This document shows, in pieces, positions 25,164 through 34,252 of a stretch of 64,000 nt of DNA; positions within the stretch are counted from its first letter, which is position 1, and each line of letters begins with the position of its first letter. Origin of the DNA: an uncultured Bacteroides sp. (GTDB taxonomy: Bacteria; Bacteroidota; Bacteroidia; Bacteroidales; Bacteroidaceae); contig CAQOGY010000010.1 in NCBI GenBank assembly GCA_948847595.1, forward strand, positions 34,835-98,834, read 5' to 3'. A program made the translations under genes and the position numbers. The notes under the pieces are model-generated. The model was not told the origin of the DNA. It worked only from the letters and a program-made list of their open reading frames with translations, and made no database searches.

Positions 25164-26114
25164 TTAAATAATTCCCTTTGCAGAGAGATAACGTTCCGCT
25201 TCGATAGCAGCCTTACAGCCACTTCCCGCTGCTGTAATAGCCTGACGATAATGCGGATCAGCCACATCTCCCGCTGCGAATACTCCGGGAATTTTCGTAC
25301 GGGGGCTGTCACCATCTGTAATAATGTAACCCACTTCGTCAGTATCGATATACTCCTTGAAGATATCCGAATTCGGTTTGTGACCGATAGCCAAGAAGAA
25401 ACCGTCGATCGGCAGGCTGTAACGTTCTTCGTCCGATTCGCCCCAACGCTTCACGACATTCATACCTTCTACGCCGTTGTCGCCAAACAAGCCGACTACA
25501 TTGTGTTCGAAAAGAACTTCAATCTTCTCATGCTTCTGCACACGCTCCTGCATAATCTTCGATGCACGCAGGTAAGGTTTGCGAACCACCAGATATACTT
25601 TGGATGCCAGACCAGCCAGATAGATCGCTTCCTCACAGGCGGTATCTCCACCGCCCACCACTGCAACGACTTTCTTCCGGTAGAAGAAACCGTCACAAGT
25701 AGCACAAGCGCTAACTCCCATTCCGGCGTATTTCTTTTCGTCTTCCAGTCCCAGGTATTTGGCCGTAGCACCGGTAGAAATGATCAATGCTTCCGTTTCA
25801 ATCACCTTATCACCGTCAATCGTTATTTTATAAGGAGCTTTGCTCAAATCTGCCGCTGTAGCAATACCGAAACGGACGTCTGTTCCGAAACGGCTGGCTT
25901 GCGCACGCAAATCTTCCATCAACTGCGGACCACTGATTCCTTCCGGATAACCGGGGAAGTTCTCCACATCCGTAGTAGTCGTCAACTGACCACCAGGTTG
26001 CAATCCTTCATAAAGCACCGGACAAAGGTTAGCACGTCCTGCATAGATCGCTGCCGTATATCCGGCAGGCCCTGAGCCTATAATCAGGCATTTTACTTTT
26101 TCTATTTCTGCCAT
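25164..26114 (-). CDS. trxB: Thioredoxin reductase
   Basis: 316 residues, FAD- and NADPH-dependent. The FAD Rossmann motif is GSGPAGYTAAIYAGRA near the N-terminus. The redox-active pair is C137-A-T-C140 in SACATCDGFF, and the NADPH motif is GGGDTACEEA. The C-terminal FAD contact GVFAAGDVADPHYRQAITAAGSG is complete. It reduces thioredoxin in the cytoplasm, important for oxygen tolerance in anaerobes. It lies 60 bases after lolA on the same strand as ftsK-lolA and is probably the last gene of that operon. Confidence 0.96.
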   Translation of the reverse strand: MAEIEKVKCLIIGSGPAGYTAAIYAGRANLCPVLYEGLQPGGQLTTTTDVENFPGYPEGISGPQLMEDLRAQASRFGTDVRFGIATAADLSKAPYKITIDGDKVIETEALIISTGATAKYLGLEDEKKYAGMGVSACATCDGFFYRKKVVAVVGGGDTACEEAIYLAGLASKVYLVVRKPYLRASKIMQERVQKHEKIEVLFEHNVVGLFGDNGVEGMNVVKRWGESDEERYSLPIDGFFLAIGHKPNSDIFKEYIDTDEVGYIITDGDSPRTKIPGVFAAGDVADPHYRQAITAAGSGCKAAIEAERYLSAKGII

Positions 26115-26174
26115 TTTATTGTTATATTATTGTTTTATATTCCAACTATCTCATCTCTTACTCAAAAGAACATC

Positions 26175-26822
26175 CTATCGTAAGTCTATCACTTCCGCAG
26201 TGGGGTATGCCTTCCGGTCGAAAGTGAAAACATGATCCGCATAATCCAGTCCGGTCTGATAAGCTGTCACGGTAATCTCATTACGCGTTTTCTGACCACG
26301 TTGCTGAAGCTGAATGTAAACCGGTTCATACGTACTCTTTGTCACATAAAGCGTAATACTTTCCAACTCTTGCTTTTTATCATTAGCAGTCAGAATCACT
26401 TCCCAAACAGCTTTACCCTGATATACCTTCACAGTTCCCAGCTTATAAGAGAATCCTTTCTGATACATATAAAGAAAGGTATACGGATTGATTTGCTGCA
26501 ACTCTTCCTGAGTAGGATTGCTGACATTCACTTCATCATTTCTCACCATGTAACTCCACTGTGTTTTCCCGTCAAACCAAGTGGTTGTCTCGGAGGTCTT
26601 CAGCATAAACTTCTCGCCTTTCAACTGGATGATACCATTCTCACGTCCTTCCAGATGACCGTCATTGACAGCCTTCAAGGTAAAATCAGCCCTTACACCA
26701 CCTGCCTTCTTAAATGCTTCGGCTGTCTTCTCCAGAACAGCTTTAGCCTGCGACTGCTGTTGTTGAGCAATCACAGGCAGTGACAGTAAAGCTATTAAAA
26801 CACTAAAAATGTATTTTCTCAT
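26175..26822 (-). CDS. LolA-like outer-membrane lipoprotein carrier
   Basis: 215 residues with a signal peptide cleaved near residue 19 (VIAQ). The mature part is a LolA/LppX-type beta-barrel half with the usual ADFTLKA start, a central TTWFDGKTQWSYMVRNDEVNVSNPTQEE stretch and a Tyr-rich middle. It is a periplasmic carrier thought to move lipoproteins to the outer membrane. It follows ftsK after 19 bases, an arrangement common in Bacteroidota and also seen in proteobacteria (ftsK-lolA). Confidence 0.9.
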   Translation of the reverse strand: MRKYIFSVLIALLSLPVIAQQQQSQAKAVLEKTAEAFKKAGGVRADFTLKAVNDGHLEGRENGIIQLKGEKFMLKTSETTTWFDGKTQWSYMVRNDEVNVSNPTQEELQQINPYTFLYMYQKGFSYKLGTVKVYQGKAVWEVILTANDKKQELESITLYVTKSTYEPVYIQLQQRGQKTRNEITVTAYQTGLDYADHVFTFDRKAYPTAEVIDLR

Positions 26823-26841
26823 TTGATTAATAAACGATCTG

Positions 26842-29337
26842 TTATTGTAAATTGTTCAAACGCATTTCAAGATCATTATCGTCGATGCAGAGTACATCAC
26901 GAGCCTTGCTTCCCTGTGTAGGTCCGACGATTCCCGCCTTTTCAAGCTGGTCCATGATACGTCCGGCACGATTGTAACCGATAGCAAATTTACGTTGAAT
27001 TAACGAAGTGGAACCTTGCTGATGGATGACCACCAAGCGTGCCGCATCTTCAAATAACGGGTCGAGACGTCCCATATCAATGTCGCCCACTTCACTACCG
27101 CTGTCTTCGCTCACATACTCGGGCAGGAAGAACGGAGTTGGATAACTCTGCTGACGGGCAATAAACTTCGTGATTTCCTCCACTTCCGGCGTATCGATAA
27201 AGGCACACTGCACACGTACCGGATCAGCACCTTGCAGGAAGAGCATATCTCCCTTACCAATCAGGCGGTTTGCCCCCGGACGGTCAAGAATCGTACGGGA
27301 GTCCATCATAGCAGATACACGGAACGCAATACGTGCCGGGAAGTTCGCCTTGATCGTACCTGTAATGATATTCGTTGTCGGACGCTGCGTAGCGATAATC
27401 ATGTGAATACCGACCGCACGTGCCAACTGCGCAATACGGGCAATAGGAAGTTCCACTTCCTTACCGGCAGTCATGATCAAATCTCCGAACTCGTCGATTA
27501 CCACCACAATATACGGCATAAACTTATGTCCTTTCTCCGGATTGAGGCGGCGGTTGATAAACTTCTCATTATACTCCTTGACATTACGTACATGAGCCAT
27601 CTTCAAGAGGTCATAGCGTGTATCCATTTCCACACAAACAGAATTCAGCGTTTGCACTACCTTGGTCACGTCCGTAATAATCGGTTCGCCTCCGTCGGGA
27701 AGTTTGGCCAGAAAATGGTTTTCAATGACGGAGTAAATGCTGAACTCCACCTTCTTCGGGTCAACCAGTACAAATTTCAATTCAGCCGGATGCTTCTTAT
27801 ATAATAAGGAAGTAATGATTGCATTCAAGCCGACAGACTTACCCTGCCCGGTAGCACCTGCCACCAACACGTGCGGCATCTTGCAAAGGTCGAACATGAA
27901 CACTTCGTTCGTGATCGTCTTACCCAGTACAATCGGTAAGTCAAACTTGGACTCCTGGAACTTCTTGCTTCCAATCACGCTCTGACCGGATACAATCTTC
28001 GGATTCTTATTCGGAACTTCAATACCGATGGTTCCCTTACCCGGTATCGGAGCAATAATACGGATACCATCCGCTGACAAACTCAGGGCGATATCATCCT
28101 CCAGGCCCCGGATCTTCGAGATACGCACACCCTGTTCAGGGGTAATTTCATAAAGAGTCACCGTAGGACCTACCGTAGCTTTGATCGTACTGATTTCAAT
28201 GCCAAAGCTGCGCAATGTATTAATGATACGGTCTTTATTCGCATTCTGCTCGTCCATGTCAATCGTCGGATCGTCATTCTCAAAATGCTTCATCAAGTCG
28301 ATTGTCGGGAAACGGTAATTTTCCAGATCCTTCATCGGATTATAAGGTTCTTGCTCCGGACCCTGATATTCTTCTTCGGACGTAGCTGTCTCTACCTGGA
28401 ACCCGGGTTCATCCTCACCCGGCAATTCATCCTGAGCAGCAGGAGGAACCACATCGCTTACGGTCGGTTCAAAGACCATAGTCACCCCTTCCGCCTCATC
28501 AGCAGAAGGAAGTTCGTCGTCCGGTTCCGGTGCGTTGACCGGAGATTCTTCTTTCGGTTCTTCTGCCTGTATATCCATCACGGGAGCAGGAGGAGGTGTT
28601 TGCTTATAAGTACGTTTCAGATTGAACTCCACTTCCTGCGGTTGCGAGGTCGTGAACTCCTGTGTTCCTTCTTCTGCTGTCTCTTTTTCCTCTTCTTTCT
28701 TCTGACGTTTGAGGAAACTCAGAGCAAAAAGTTTGCGCAACCAGATTATCGTCCGTGCACTTATGTAGATAAAGAAACAGACTGCCGTTATCAGCAGGAT
28801 CATCCATACTCCGGGAACTCCCACCTGCGAAACCAGCCAGCGGCTTACATTGTAACCGTGCATACCTCCCAGATAAATGAAAGAATCCTGATAATGATCC
28901 ATCAAAGCGAAACCGAAGAATACGGAGAACCAAATCAATAATAATGTACAACCGATAAACCATTTCCACAGACGGACAATGCGCACCCGCATCAGCTTCA
29001 ATCCTGCCACCGCCAAAAAGACAAGGATAAAGAAAGAAGATATTCCAAAACAGTCATTTATCAGATAACTAGCCAACTGTGCTCCGCGAGATCCGGCATA
29101 GTTTTTTACATTGTTATTAACCGCCGCAAGGTCTGCCGAGTTGCCGCTGTCGATAATACTTTGGTCGGCTGCCCCCGTAAAGAAGAAGGAAGAAAAAGCC
29201 AACAAAAGATAAACAGAAAAGATTACCAGCATCAATCCGATCACAAAATGAACGGTTTCATTCTTAAAAATTGATACAATCCTTCCAGGAGAAGACGGAG
29301 TGCGTTCAGCCTCCTTATCTATTTTCTTTTTTGCCAT
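26842..29337 (-). CDS. ftsK: DNA translocase FtsK
   Basis: 831 residues. Four to five N-terminal membrane helices (about 27-205) anchor it at the septum. A Pro/Glu-rich acidic linker (about 220-340) is followed by the alpha/beta motor with Walker A GATGQGKS and Walker B IVVVIDEFGDLIM, and a C-terminal gamma winged helix (DAARLVVIHQQGSTSLIQRKFAIGYNRAGRIMDQLE) that reads KOPS-type sites. It pumps DNA and promotes dimer resolution at division. First gene of the ftsK-lolA-trxB operon, with a -7 box at 29382. Confidence 0.96.
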   Translation of the reverse strand: MAKKKIDKEAERTPSSPGRIVSIFKNETVHFVIGLMLVIFSVYLLLAFSSFFFTGAADQSIIDSGNSADLAAVNNNVKNYAGSRGAQLASYLINDCFGISSFFILVFLAVAGLKLMRVRIVRLWKWFIGCTLLLIWFSVFFGFALMDHYQDSFIYLGGMHGYNVSRWLVSQVGVPGVWMILLITAVCFFIYISARTIIWLRKLFALSFLKRQKKEEEKETAEEGTQEFTTSQPQEVEFNLKRTYKQTPPPAPVMDIQAEEPKEESPVNAPEPDDELPSADEAEGVTMVFEPTVSDVVPPAAQDELPGEDEPGFQVETATSEEEYQGPEQEPYNPMKDLENYRFPTIDLMKHFENDDPTIDMDEQNANKDRIINTLRSFGIEISTIKATVGPTVTLYEITPEQGVRISKIRGLEDDIALSLSADGIRIIAPIPGKGTIGIEVPNKNPKIVSGQSVIGSKKFQESKFDLPIVLGKTITNEVFMFDLCKMPHVLVAGATGQGKSVGLNAIITSLLYKKHPAELKFVLVDPKKVEFSIYSVIENHFLAKLPDGGEPIITDVTKVVQTLNSVCVEMDTRYDLLKMAHVRNVKEYNEKFINRRLNPEKGHKFMPYIVVVIDEFGDLIMTAGKEVELPIARIAQLARAVGIHMIIATQRPTTNIITGTIKANFPARIAFRVSAMMDSRTILDRPGANRLIGKGDMLFLQGADPVRVQCAFIDTPEVEEITKFIARQQSYPTPFFLPEYVSEDSGSEVGDIDMGRLDPLFEDAARLVVIHQQGSTSLIQRKFAIGYNRAGRIMDQLEKAGIVGPTQGSKARDVLCIDDNDLEMRLNNLQ

Positions 29338-29381
29338 GAGTCTTTATTCTTTAAATAAATTGGAATCCGTATTATAAGCCG

Positions 29382-29389
29382 CAAAAATA
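29382..29389 (-). promoter_or_regulatory. -7 box for the ftsK operon
   Basis: TATTTTTG on the minus strand, 44 bases before the ftsK ATG. It is divergent from the box at 29432. Confidence 0.6.
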
Positions 29390-29431
29390 ATAAAAAAATA
29401 ACGAGCAGTACTCTCATTCAATCCTTTTTCT

Positions 29432-29439
29432 TACCTTTG
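29432..29439 (+). promoter_or_regulatory. -7 box for the DUF5063 gene
   Basis: TACCTTTG, 20 bases before the ATG at 29460. Confidence 0.6.
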
Positions 29440-29459
29440 CGATTCAAATCAATCTGATT

Positions 29460-30119
29460 ATGGAAAAAGAAAGCCAAACGATATTTGAAAAGAATGTGAT
29501 CGAGTTCGTAACGGTAGCCGCCGAATTTTGCGCATTCCTCGAACGTGCTGAACACATGAAGCGCAAAGCTTTTGTCGACACGTCCTTAAAAATACTTCCC
29601 CTGCTCTATCTCAAAGCATCCTTGCTTCCGAAGTGTGAAACGATTGGAGACGAGGCACCCGAAACGTATGTAACAGAGGAAATCTACGAGATTCTGCGCA
29701 TCAATCTGGCAGGGCTGATGGGTGAAAAGGATGATTATCTGGACGTTTTCGTACAGGATATGGTGTACAGTGACCAGCCTATCAAGAAGTCCATCTCGGA
29801 AGATTTGGCAGATATCTATCAGGATATCAAAGATTTTATTTTCGTTTTCCAGCTGGGACTGAACGAAACCATGAACGACTCGCTGGCCATCTGTCAGGAA
29901 AACTTCAGTCTGCTGTGGGGACAGAAGTTGGTAAACACTCTGCGTGCCCTTCACGATGTGAAGTATAACCAGCAGAATGAGAATGACGAAGAAGACAACG
30001 AGGAAGAGAATAACGAACTAAGCGATGACGACTATTGTTGTGAAGAAGACGGTTGTCACTGCCACGACGACGAATGTCATTGTCATGAGGACGGTTGCCA
30101 TTGTCGTAATGACGAATAA
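29460..30119 (+). CDS. DUF5063 protein with Cys/His-rich acidic tail
   Basis: 219 residues, cytoplasmic. Residues 1-170 form the helical DUF5063 domain (FVTVAAEFCAFLERAE, LPLLYLKASLLP), of unknown function. The last 45 residues are an acidic Asn/Asp/Glu stretch followed by a repeated CHCH pattern separated by DDE/EDG triplets, with eight Cys and five His in about 25 residues. Such a tail should bind soft metals (Zn, Cu, Ni). The stop is only 6 bases before the exonuclease gene, so the two are co-transcribed. Confidence 0.88.
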   Translation: MEKESQTIFEKNVIEFVTVAAEFCAFLERAEHMKRKAFVDTSLKILPLLYLKASLLPKCETIGDEAPETYVTEEIYEILRINLAGLMGEKDDYLDVFVQDMVYSDQPIKKSISEDLADIYQDIKDFIFVFQLGLNETMNDSLAICQENFSLLWGQKLVNTLRALHDVKYNQQNENDEEDNEEENNELSDDDYCCEEDGCHCHDDECHCHEDGCHCRNDE

Positions 30120-30125
30120 ACAAAA

Positions 30126-30776
30126 ATGATAGTAAGAAGAAGTATAAATAAAGACGAACTAAAGGAACTCCCGAAAACTGTATTTCCGGGACGAATCCAT
30201 GTGATCCAGTCGGAAGCGGAAACAGAAAAAGCAGTAGCTTACCTGCAATCTCAGCCGATACTGGGTATCGATAGCGAAACGCGCCCATCCTTCACCAAAG
30301 GACAAAGTCATAAAGTAGCACTTCTGCAGATTTCTTCAGACGAATGCTGTTTCCTGTTCCGCCTCAATATGACCGGACTCACCCAACCTTTGGTCGACCT
30401 GCTGGAAAATCCGGCTGTTATCAAAGTAGGACTGTCGCTCAAAGACGACTTTATGATGCTGCACAAACGTGCACCTTTTACCCAACAGAGCTGCATCGAA
30501 CTGCAAGACTATGTACGCCAGTTCGGCATACAGGACAAAAGTCTGCAAAAGATTTATGCAATCCTGTTCAAAGAAAAGATTTCCAAATCACAACGGCTGT
30601 CCAACTGGGAAGCGGACGTACTGAGCGACGGACAGAAACAATATGCCGCTACCGATGCCTGGGCTTGCCTCAACATCTACAACCTGTTGCAGGAACTGAA
30701 ACGAACCGGCAACTACGAGGTCGAAAACCTCCCTGTAGAAGAAGAGGTTGACGCAAATGCTCCCGCCAATCGCTGA
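30126..30776 (+). CDS. 3'-5' exonuclease, DEDDy (RNase D/WRN-type)
   Basis: 216 residues. Exo I is GIDSETRPSF (D and E ligands), Exo II is VKVGLSLKDDFMML, and Exo III is YAATDAWACLNIYN, the YxxxD of the DEDDy class. There is no HRDC domain, so it is a stand-alone exonuclease module as in WRN-exo-like bacterial proteins rather than full RNase D. The acidic C-terminal tail is short. It is tightly linked to the DUF5063 gene upstream and lies 54 bases before the methyltransferase gene. Confidence 0.92.
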   Translation: MIVRRSINKDELKELPKTVFPGRIHVIQSEAETEKAVAYLQSQPILGIDSETRPSFTKGQSHKVALLQISSDECCFLFRLNMTGLTQPLVDLLENPAVIKVGLSLKDDFMMLHKRAPFTQQSCIELQDYVRQFGIQDKSLQKIYAILFKEKISKSQRLSNWEADVLSDGQKQYAATDAWACLNIYNLLQELKRTGNYEVENLPVEEEVDANAPANR

Positions 30777-30830
30777 CAAATGACCGATAAAAGACTAATT
30801 AATAACTGATAAAATAGCATTTTAAACAAC

Positions 30831-32009
30831 ATGCATAAAGTATACCTCAAACCCGGCAAAGAAGAGTCTTTAAAAAGATTTCATCCCTGGATTTTCTCCG
30901 GAGCAATCGCTCGTTTCGATGGAGAACCCGAAGAAGGTGAAGTTGTAGAAGTATACACTTCGAAGAAGGAATTTATAGCCGAAGGACATTTCCAGATCGG
31001 AAGTATCGCCGTACGTGTGCTCTCTTTCCGTCAGGAACCCATCGACCACGATTTCTGGAAACGTAAACTGCAAATTGCCTATGATATGCGTTGTGGAATC
31101 GGTATCGCAGTCAATCCCACCAATGACACCTACCGTCTTGTACACGGTGAGGGAGACAATCTGCCTGGGCTGGTCATTGACATTTATGCCCGGACTGCCG
31201 TCATGCAAGCGCACTCCGCAGGAATGCATGTAGACCGCATGACTATCGCCGAAGCCCTGTCGGAAGTAATGGGTGACAAGATCGAAAATATCTATTATAA
31301 ATCGGAGACTACACTGCCTTTTAAGGCAGATCTTTTCCCCGAAAACGGGTTCCTTAAAGGAGGAAGCAGCGATAATATCGCACGGGAATACGGCCTGAAG
31401 TTCCATGTAGACTGGCTGAAAGGCCAAAAGACAGGATTCTTCGTAGACCAACGCGAAAACCGTTCACTGCTGGAGCATTATTCTAAAGACCGTTCGGTAC
31501 TGAATATGTTCTGCTACACCGGCGGTTTCTCCTTCTACGCTATGCGTGGAGGTGCAAAGCTGGTACATTCCGTTGACAGTTCTGCCAAAGCAATCGATCT
31601 GACTAACAAAAACGTAGAACTGAATTTCCCCGGCGATGCGCGTCACGAAGCTTTCGCCGAAGATGCTTTCAAATACCTTGACCGCATGGGCGACCAATAC
31701 GATTTGATAATCCTCGACCCGCCTGCATTTGCCAAGCATAAGGATGCTTTGCGGAATGCCTTGCAAGGTTACCGGAAACTGAATGCCAAAGCATTCGAAA
31801 AGATCAAACCGGGCGGCATCCTGTTTACTTTCTCCTGCTCTCAGGTGGTAACCAAGGATAATTTCCGCACAGCTGTGTTTACCGCTGCTGCTATGTCAGG
31901 ACGTAGTGTACGTATCCTGCACCAACTAACCCAGCCTGCCGACCACCCGGTAAATATATACCATCCCGAAGGAGAATACCTGAAAGGGCTGGTACTCTAT
32001 GTAGAGTAA
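30831..32009 (+). CDS. rlmI: Class I SAM-dependent rRNA methyltransferase, RlmI family
   Basis: 392 residues. An N-terminal PUA domain (about 1-75, with KPGKEESLKRFHPWIFSGAI) is followed by an RlmI-like central domain and a Rossmann methyltransferase. Motif I is NMFCYTGGFSFYAMRGG, motif IV LDPPAFAK, and the likely catalytic cysteine is in FSCSQVV. The E. coli homologue makes m5C1962 in 23S rRNA. The exact position in this organism is inferred. It probably belongs to the DUF5063-exonuclease transcription unit. Confidence 0.88.
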   Translation: MHKVYLKPGKEESLKRFHPWIFSGAIARFDGEPEEGEVVEVYTSKKEFIAEGHFQIGSIAVRVLSFRQEPIDHDFWKRKLQIAYDMRCGIGIAVNPTNDTYRLVHGEGDNLPGLVIDIYARTAVMQAHSAGMHVDRMTIAEALSEVMGDKIENIYYKSETTLPFKADLFPENGFLKGGSSDNIAREYGLKFHVDWLKGQKTGFFVDQRENRSLLEHYSKDRSVLNMFCYTGGFSFYAMRGGAKLVHSVDSSAKAIDLTNKNVELNFPGDARHEAFAEDAFKYLDRMGDQYDLIILDPPAFAKHKDALRNALQGYRKLNAKAFEKIKPGGILFTFSCSQVVTKDNFRTAVFTAAAMSGRSVRILHQLTQPADHPVNIYHPEGEYLKGLVLYVE

Positions 32010-32141
32010 TATATGTCATAAACACCATGAACTTGCATAAACAAGGGGTGAATAAAAGAAAAATAATAGTTTCAAAGTTAATTAGAGTTAACAAATAGAA
32101 GTTTTTCGGCAAATCACTATGTTCTATAACATAAAACCCTT

Positions 32142-32149
32142 TATATTTG
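32142..32149 (+). promoter_or_regulatory. -7 box of the small RNA gene
   Basis: TATATTTG with no open reading frame after it; a 60-70-base transcript ending in a terminator hairpin follows. Confidence 0.6.
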
Positions 32150-32152
32150 CAC

Positions 32153-32224
32153 TGTGTTTTTCATGGTATTAGATTTAAGGTTAATAAAGATTGGCTGTCT
32201 GGGATAGATAGCCTTCTTTTTTTA
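32153..32224 (+). ncRNA. Probable small RNA with intrinsic terminator
   Basis: In the 376-base gap after rlmI, a -7 box (32142) is followed by about 40 bases with GTATTAGATTTAAGGTTAAT, then the hairpin GGCTGTC/GATAGCC (32193-32199 with 32207-32213) and a T-rich tail to about 32224. There is no coding potential. The sequence matches my memory of a recurrent Bacteroides element (paralogous sRNA family, possibly FopS), which I cannot confirm here. The rest of the gap (32010-32140 and 32225-32330) holds only AT-rich spacer. Confidence 0.65.
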
Positions 32225-32308
32225 TATGCCTATCCACCCTCTTTTTAACAGCAATTCTTCACTATTCTTCGCATTTATGGCTTTTTTATCCCCTTTTTAT
32301 CGATTAAC

Positions 32309-32341
32309 TTGTCCACCCAATCAACGAAAATATTATATTTG
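32309..32341 (+). promoter_or_regulatory. Promoter of the nucleoside transporter run
   Basis: TTG at 32309-32311, a 22-base spacer and -7 box TATATTTG at 32334-32341, 44 bases before the ATG. Confidence 0.6.
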
Positions 32342-32385
32342 CATCTATTATTAACGTAAAAAGAGAAACACAAATTAGAAAAGTC

Positions 32386-33636
32386 ATGAGTATAAAAGTT
32401 CGTTTGATCATTATGAACTTCCTGCAATTCTTTGTATGGGGGTCATGGTTAATTTCACTAGGGGGTTACATGGGCAGAGAACTCCACTTCGAAGGAGGAC
32501 AGATCGGTGCCATCTTCGCCACCATGGGTATTGCCTCTTTAGTCATGCCCGGCATCATTGGTATTATCGCCGATAAATGGTTCAATGCCGAACGTTTATA
32601 CGGACTTTGCCACATCGCAGGGGCAGCTTGTCTTTTCTATGCCTCTACCGTTACGAATTATGACCAGATGTATTGGGCTATGCTACTCAATTTATTGGTA
32701 TATATGCCTACCCTGTCACTGGCCAATACCGTTTCATACAATGCACTGGAACAATATAAATGCGACCTGATCAAGGACTTCCCTCCTATCCGTGTATGGG
32801 GAACGATTGGTTTTATCTGCGCCATGTGGGCGGTAGACCTTACCGGATTCAAGAACTCCAGCGCACAACTTTATGTAGGCGGTGCATCCGCACTCTTGCT
32901 GGGTTTATACTCTTTCACCCTGCCGGCATGCAAACCGGCCAAGACAGAAAAGAAAACATTACTTTCTTCCTTCGGACTGGATGCATTCGTATTATTCAAA
33001 AGAAAGAAAATGGCTATTTTCTTCCTGTTCTCCATGCTTTTAGGAGCAGCATTGCAGATCACCAACACGTATGGTGACCTTTTCCTCGGGAGCTTCGCCA
33101 GTATTCCGGAGTTTGCAGATTCTTTCGGAGTAAAACATTCGGTGATCCTGCTGTCTATTTCTCAAATGTCTGAAACATTATTTATTCTCGCTATACCATT
33201 CTTCCTGAGACATTTCGGCATCAAGCAAGTGATGCTGATCAGTATGTTCGCCTGGGTATTCCGGTTCGGGCTGTTTGGCTTCGGAGACCCGGGTTCCGGT
33301 CTGTGGATGCTGATTCTTTCCATGATCGTGTATGGTATGGCGTTCGACTTCTTCAACATTTCAGGTTCGTTGTTTGTTGAACAAGAAACCAGTTCCTCCA
33401 TCCGTGCCAGTGCCCAGGGGTTGTTCTTTATGATGACCAACGGGTTGGGTGCCATCATCGGAGGATATGCCAGCGGTGCTGTCGTAGACGCATTCTCAGT
33501 ATATGCTGATGGCAAACTAGTGAGCCGTGAATGGCCGGACATCTGGTTTATCTTTGCGGCGTATGCACTGGTGATCGGCATCCTGTTTGCTCTGGTATTC
33601 AAGTACAAACACCAACGAGAGAATAAAGTAAATTAA
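32386..33636 (+). CDS. Nucleoside:H+ symporter, MFS (NupG/XapB-like)
   Basis: 416 residues, about 12 membrane helices. Family marks are the start RLIIMNFLQFFVWGSWLISLGGYM, the IGIIADKWFNAERL loop 2-3 motif and PPIRVWGTIGF before helix 5, all characteristic of the nucleoside:H+ symporter family. It imports nucleosides across the inner membrane. It heads a close-packed same-strand run that continues to 41086, with intergenic gaps of 45 bases or less. Confidence 0.9.
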   Translation: MSIKVRLIIMNFLQFFVWGSWLISLGGYMGRELHFEGGQIGAIFATMGIASLVMPGIIGIIADKWFNAERLYGLCHIAGAACLFYASTVTNYDQMYWAMLLNLLVYMPTLSLANTVSYNALEQYKCDLIKDFPPIRVWGTIGFICAMWAVDLTGFKNSSAQLYVGGASALLLGLYSFTLPACKPAKTEKKTLLSSFGLDAFVLFKRKKMAIFFLFSMLLGAALQITNTYGDLFLGSFASIPEFADSFGVKHSVILLSISQMSETLFILAIPFFLRHFGIKQVMLISMFAWVFRFGLFGFGDPGSGLWMLILSMIVYGMAFDFFNISGSLFVEQETSSSIRASAQGLFFMMTNGLGAIIGGYASGAVVDAFSVYADGKLVSREWPDIWFIFAAYALVIGILFALVFKYKHQRENKVN

Positions 33637-33649
33637 GTAAAAAAGAACA

Positions 33650-34246
33650 ATGGACAAAAAAGTAGAATTACAAGTTTTAAATATCACAAATAGCCAAGCG
33701 CAAGTAGGCGCTTTTGCCCTACTGTTGGGTGAAGTGAACGGTGAACGGCAACTGCCTATCATCATAGGTCCCGCTGAAGCTCAGGCAACCGCCCTGTATA
33801 TGAAGGGGGTCAAAACTCCCCGCCCTCTGACACACGACCTGTTCATGACCATTATCGGCGTATTAGGAGCTAGTTTGCTCCGCGTATTGATCTACAAGGC
33901 GAAGGACGGTATTTTCTATTCCTACATTTACCTTAAAAAAGACGAAGAAATTATACGTATCGATACACGTACCTCGGATGCTGTCGGTATGGCAATCCGT
34001 GCTGAATGTCCGATCCTCATTTATGAATCCATTCTGGAACAGGAATGCCTTCGGATATCGAACGAGGAAAGAAGACATCCTGAAGAGTCTGATGAAGAAG
34101 CGGAAGACGAAAAGAAGCGGGATCTGCCTCGCAACGTTACTTCAATGGCACTCGAAGAAGCATTGGAGCAAGCAATCAAAGACGAGAATTACGAACTGGC
34201 TGCCAAGATACGCGACCGGATCAATTCAAGAAATCAAAACCACTAA
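33650..34246 (+). CDS. Bifunctional nuclease (DUF151) with C-terminal UVR motif
   Basis: 198 residues. The DUF151/BFN domain covers about 1-135 (VGAFALLLGEVNGERQLPIIIGPAEAQA; DARTSDAV-type motif seen as DTRTSDAVGMAIR). An acidic/basic linker leads to a UvrB/UvrC interaction motif (LEEALEQAIKDENYELAAKIRDRI). Family members show nuclease activity in plants; the bacterial role is not established. It lies 13 bases after the transporter stop and 6 bases before rsmE. Confidence 0.88.
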   Translation: MDKKVELQVLNITNSQAQVGAFALLLGEVNGERQLPIIIGPAEAQATALYMKGVKTPRPLTHDLFMTIIGVLGASLLRVLIYKAKDGIFYSYIYLKKDEEIIRIDTRTSDAVGMAIRAECPILIYESILEQECLRISNEERRHPEESDEEAEDEKKRDLPRNVTSMALEEALEQAIKDENYELAAKIRDRINSRNQNH

Positions 34247-34252
34247 CCAATT

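Noticed and set aside
25086..26075. 329-residue plus-strand frame
   Set aside because: Antisense of trxB, beginning near the shared terminator; no domain.
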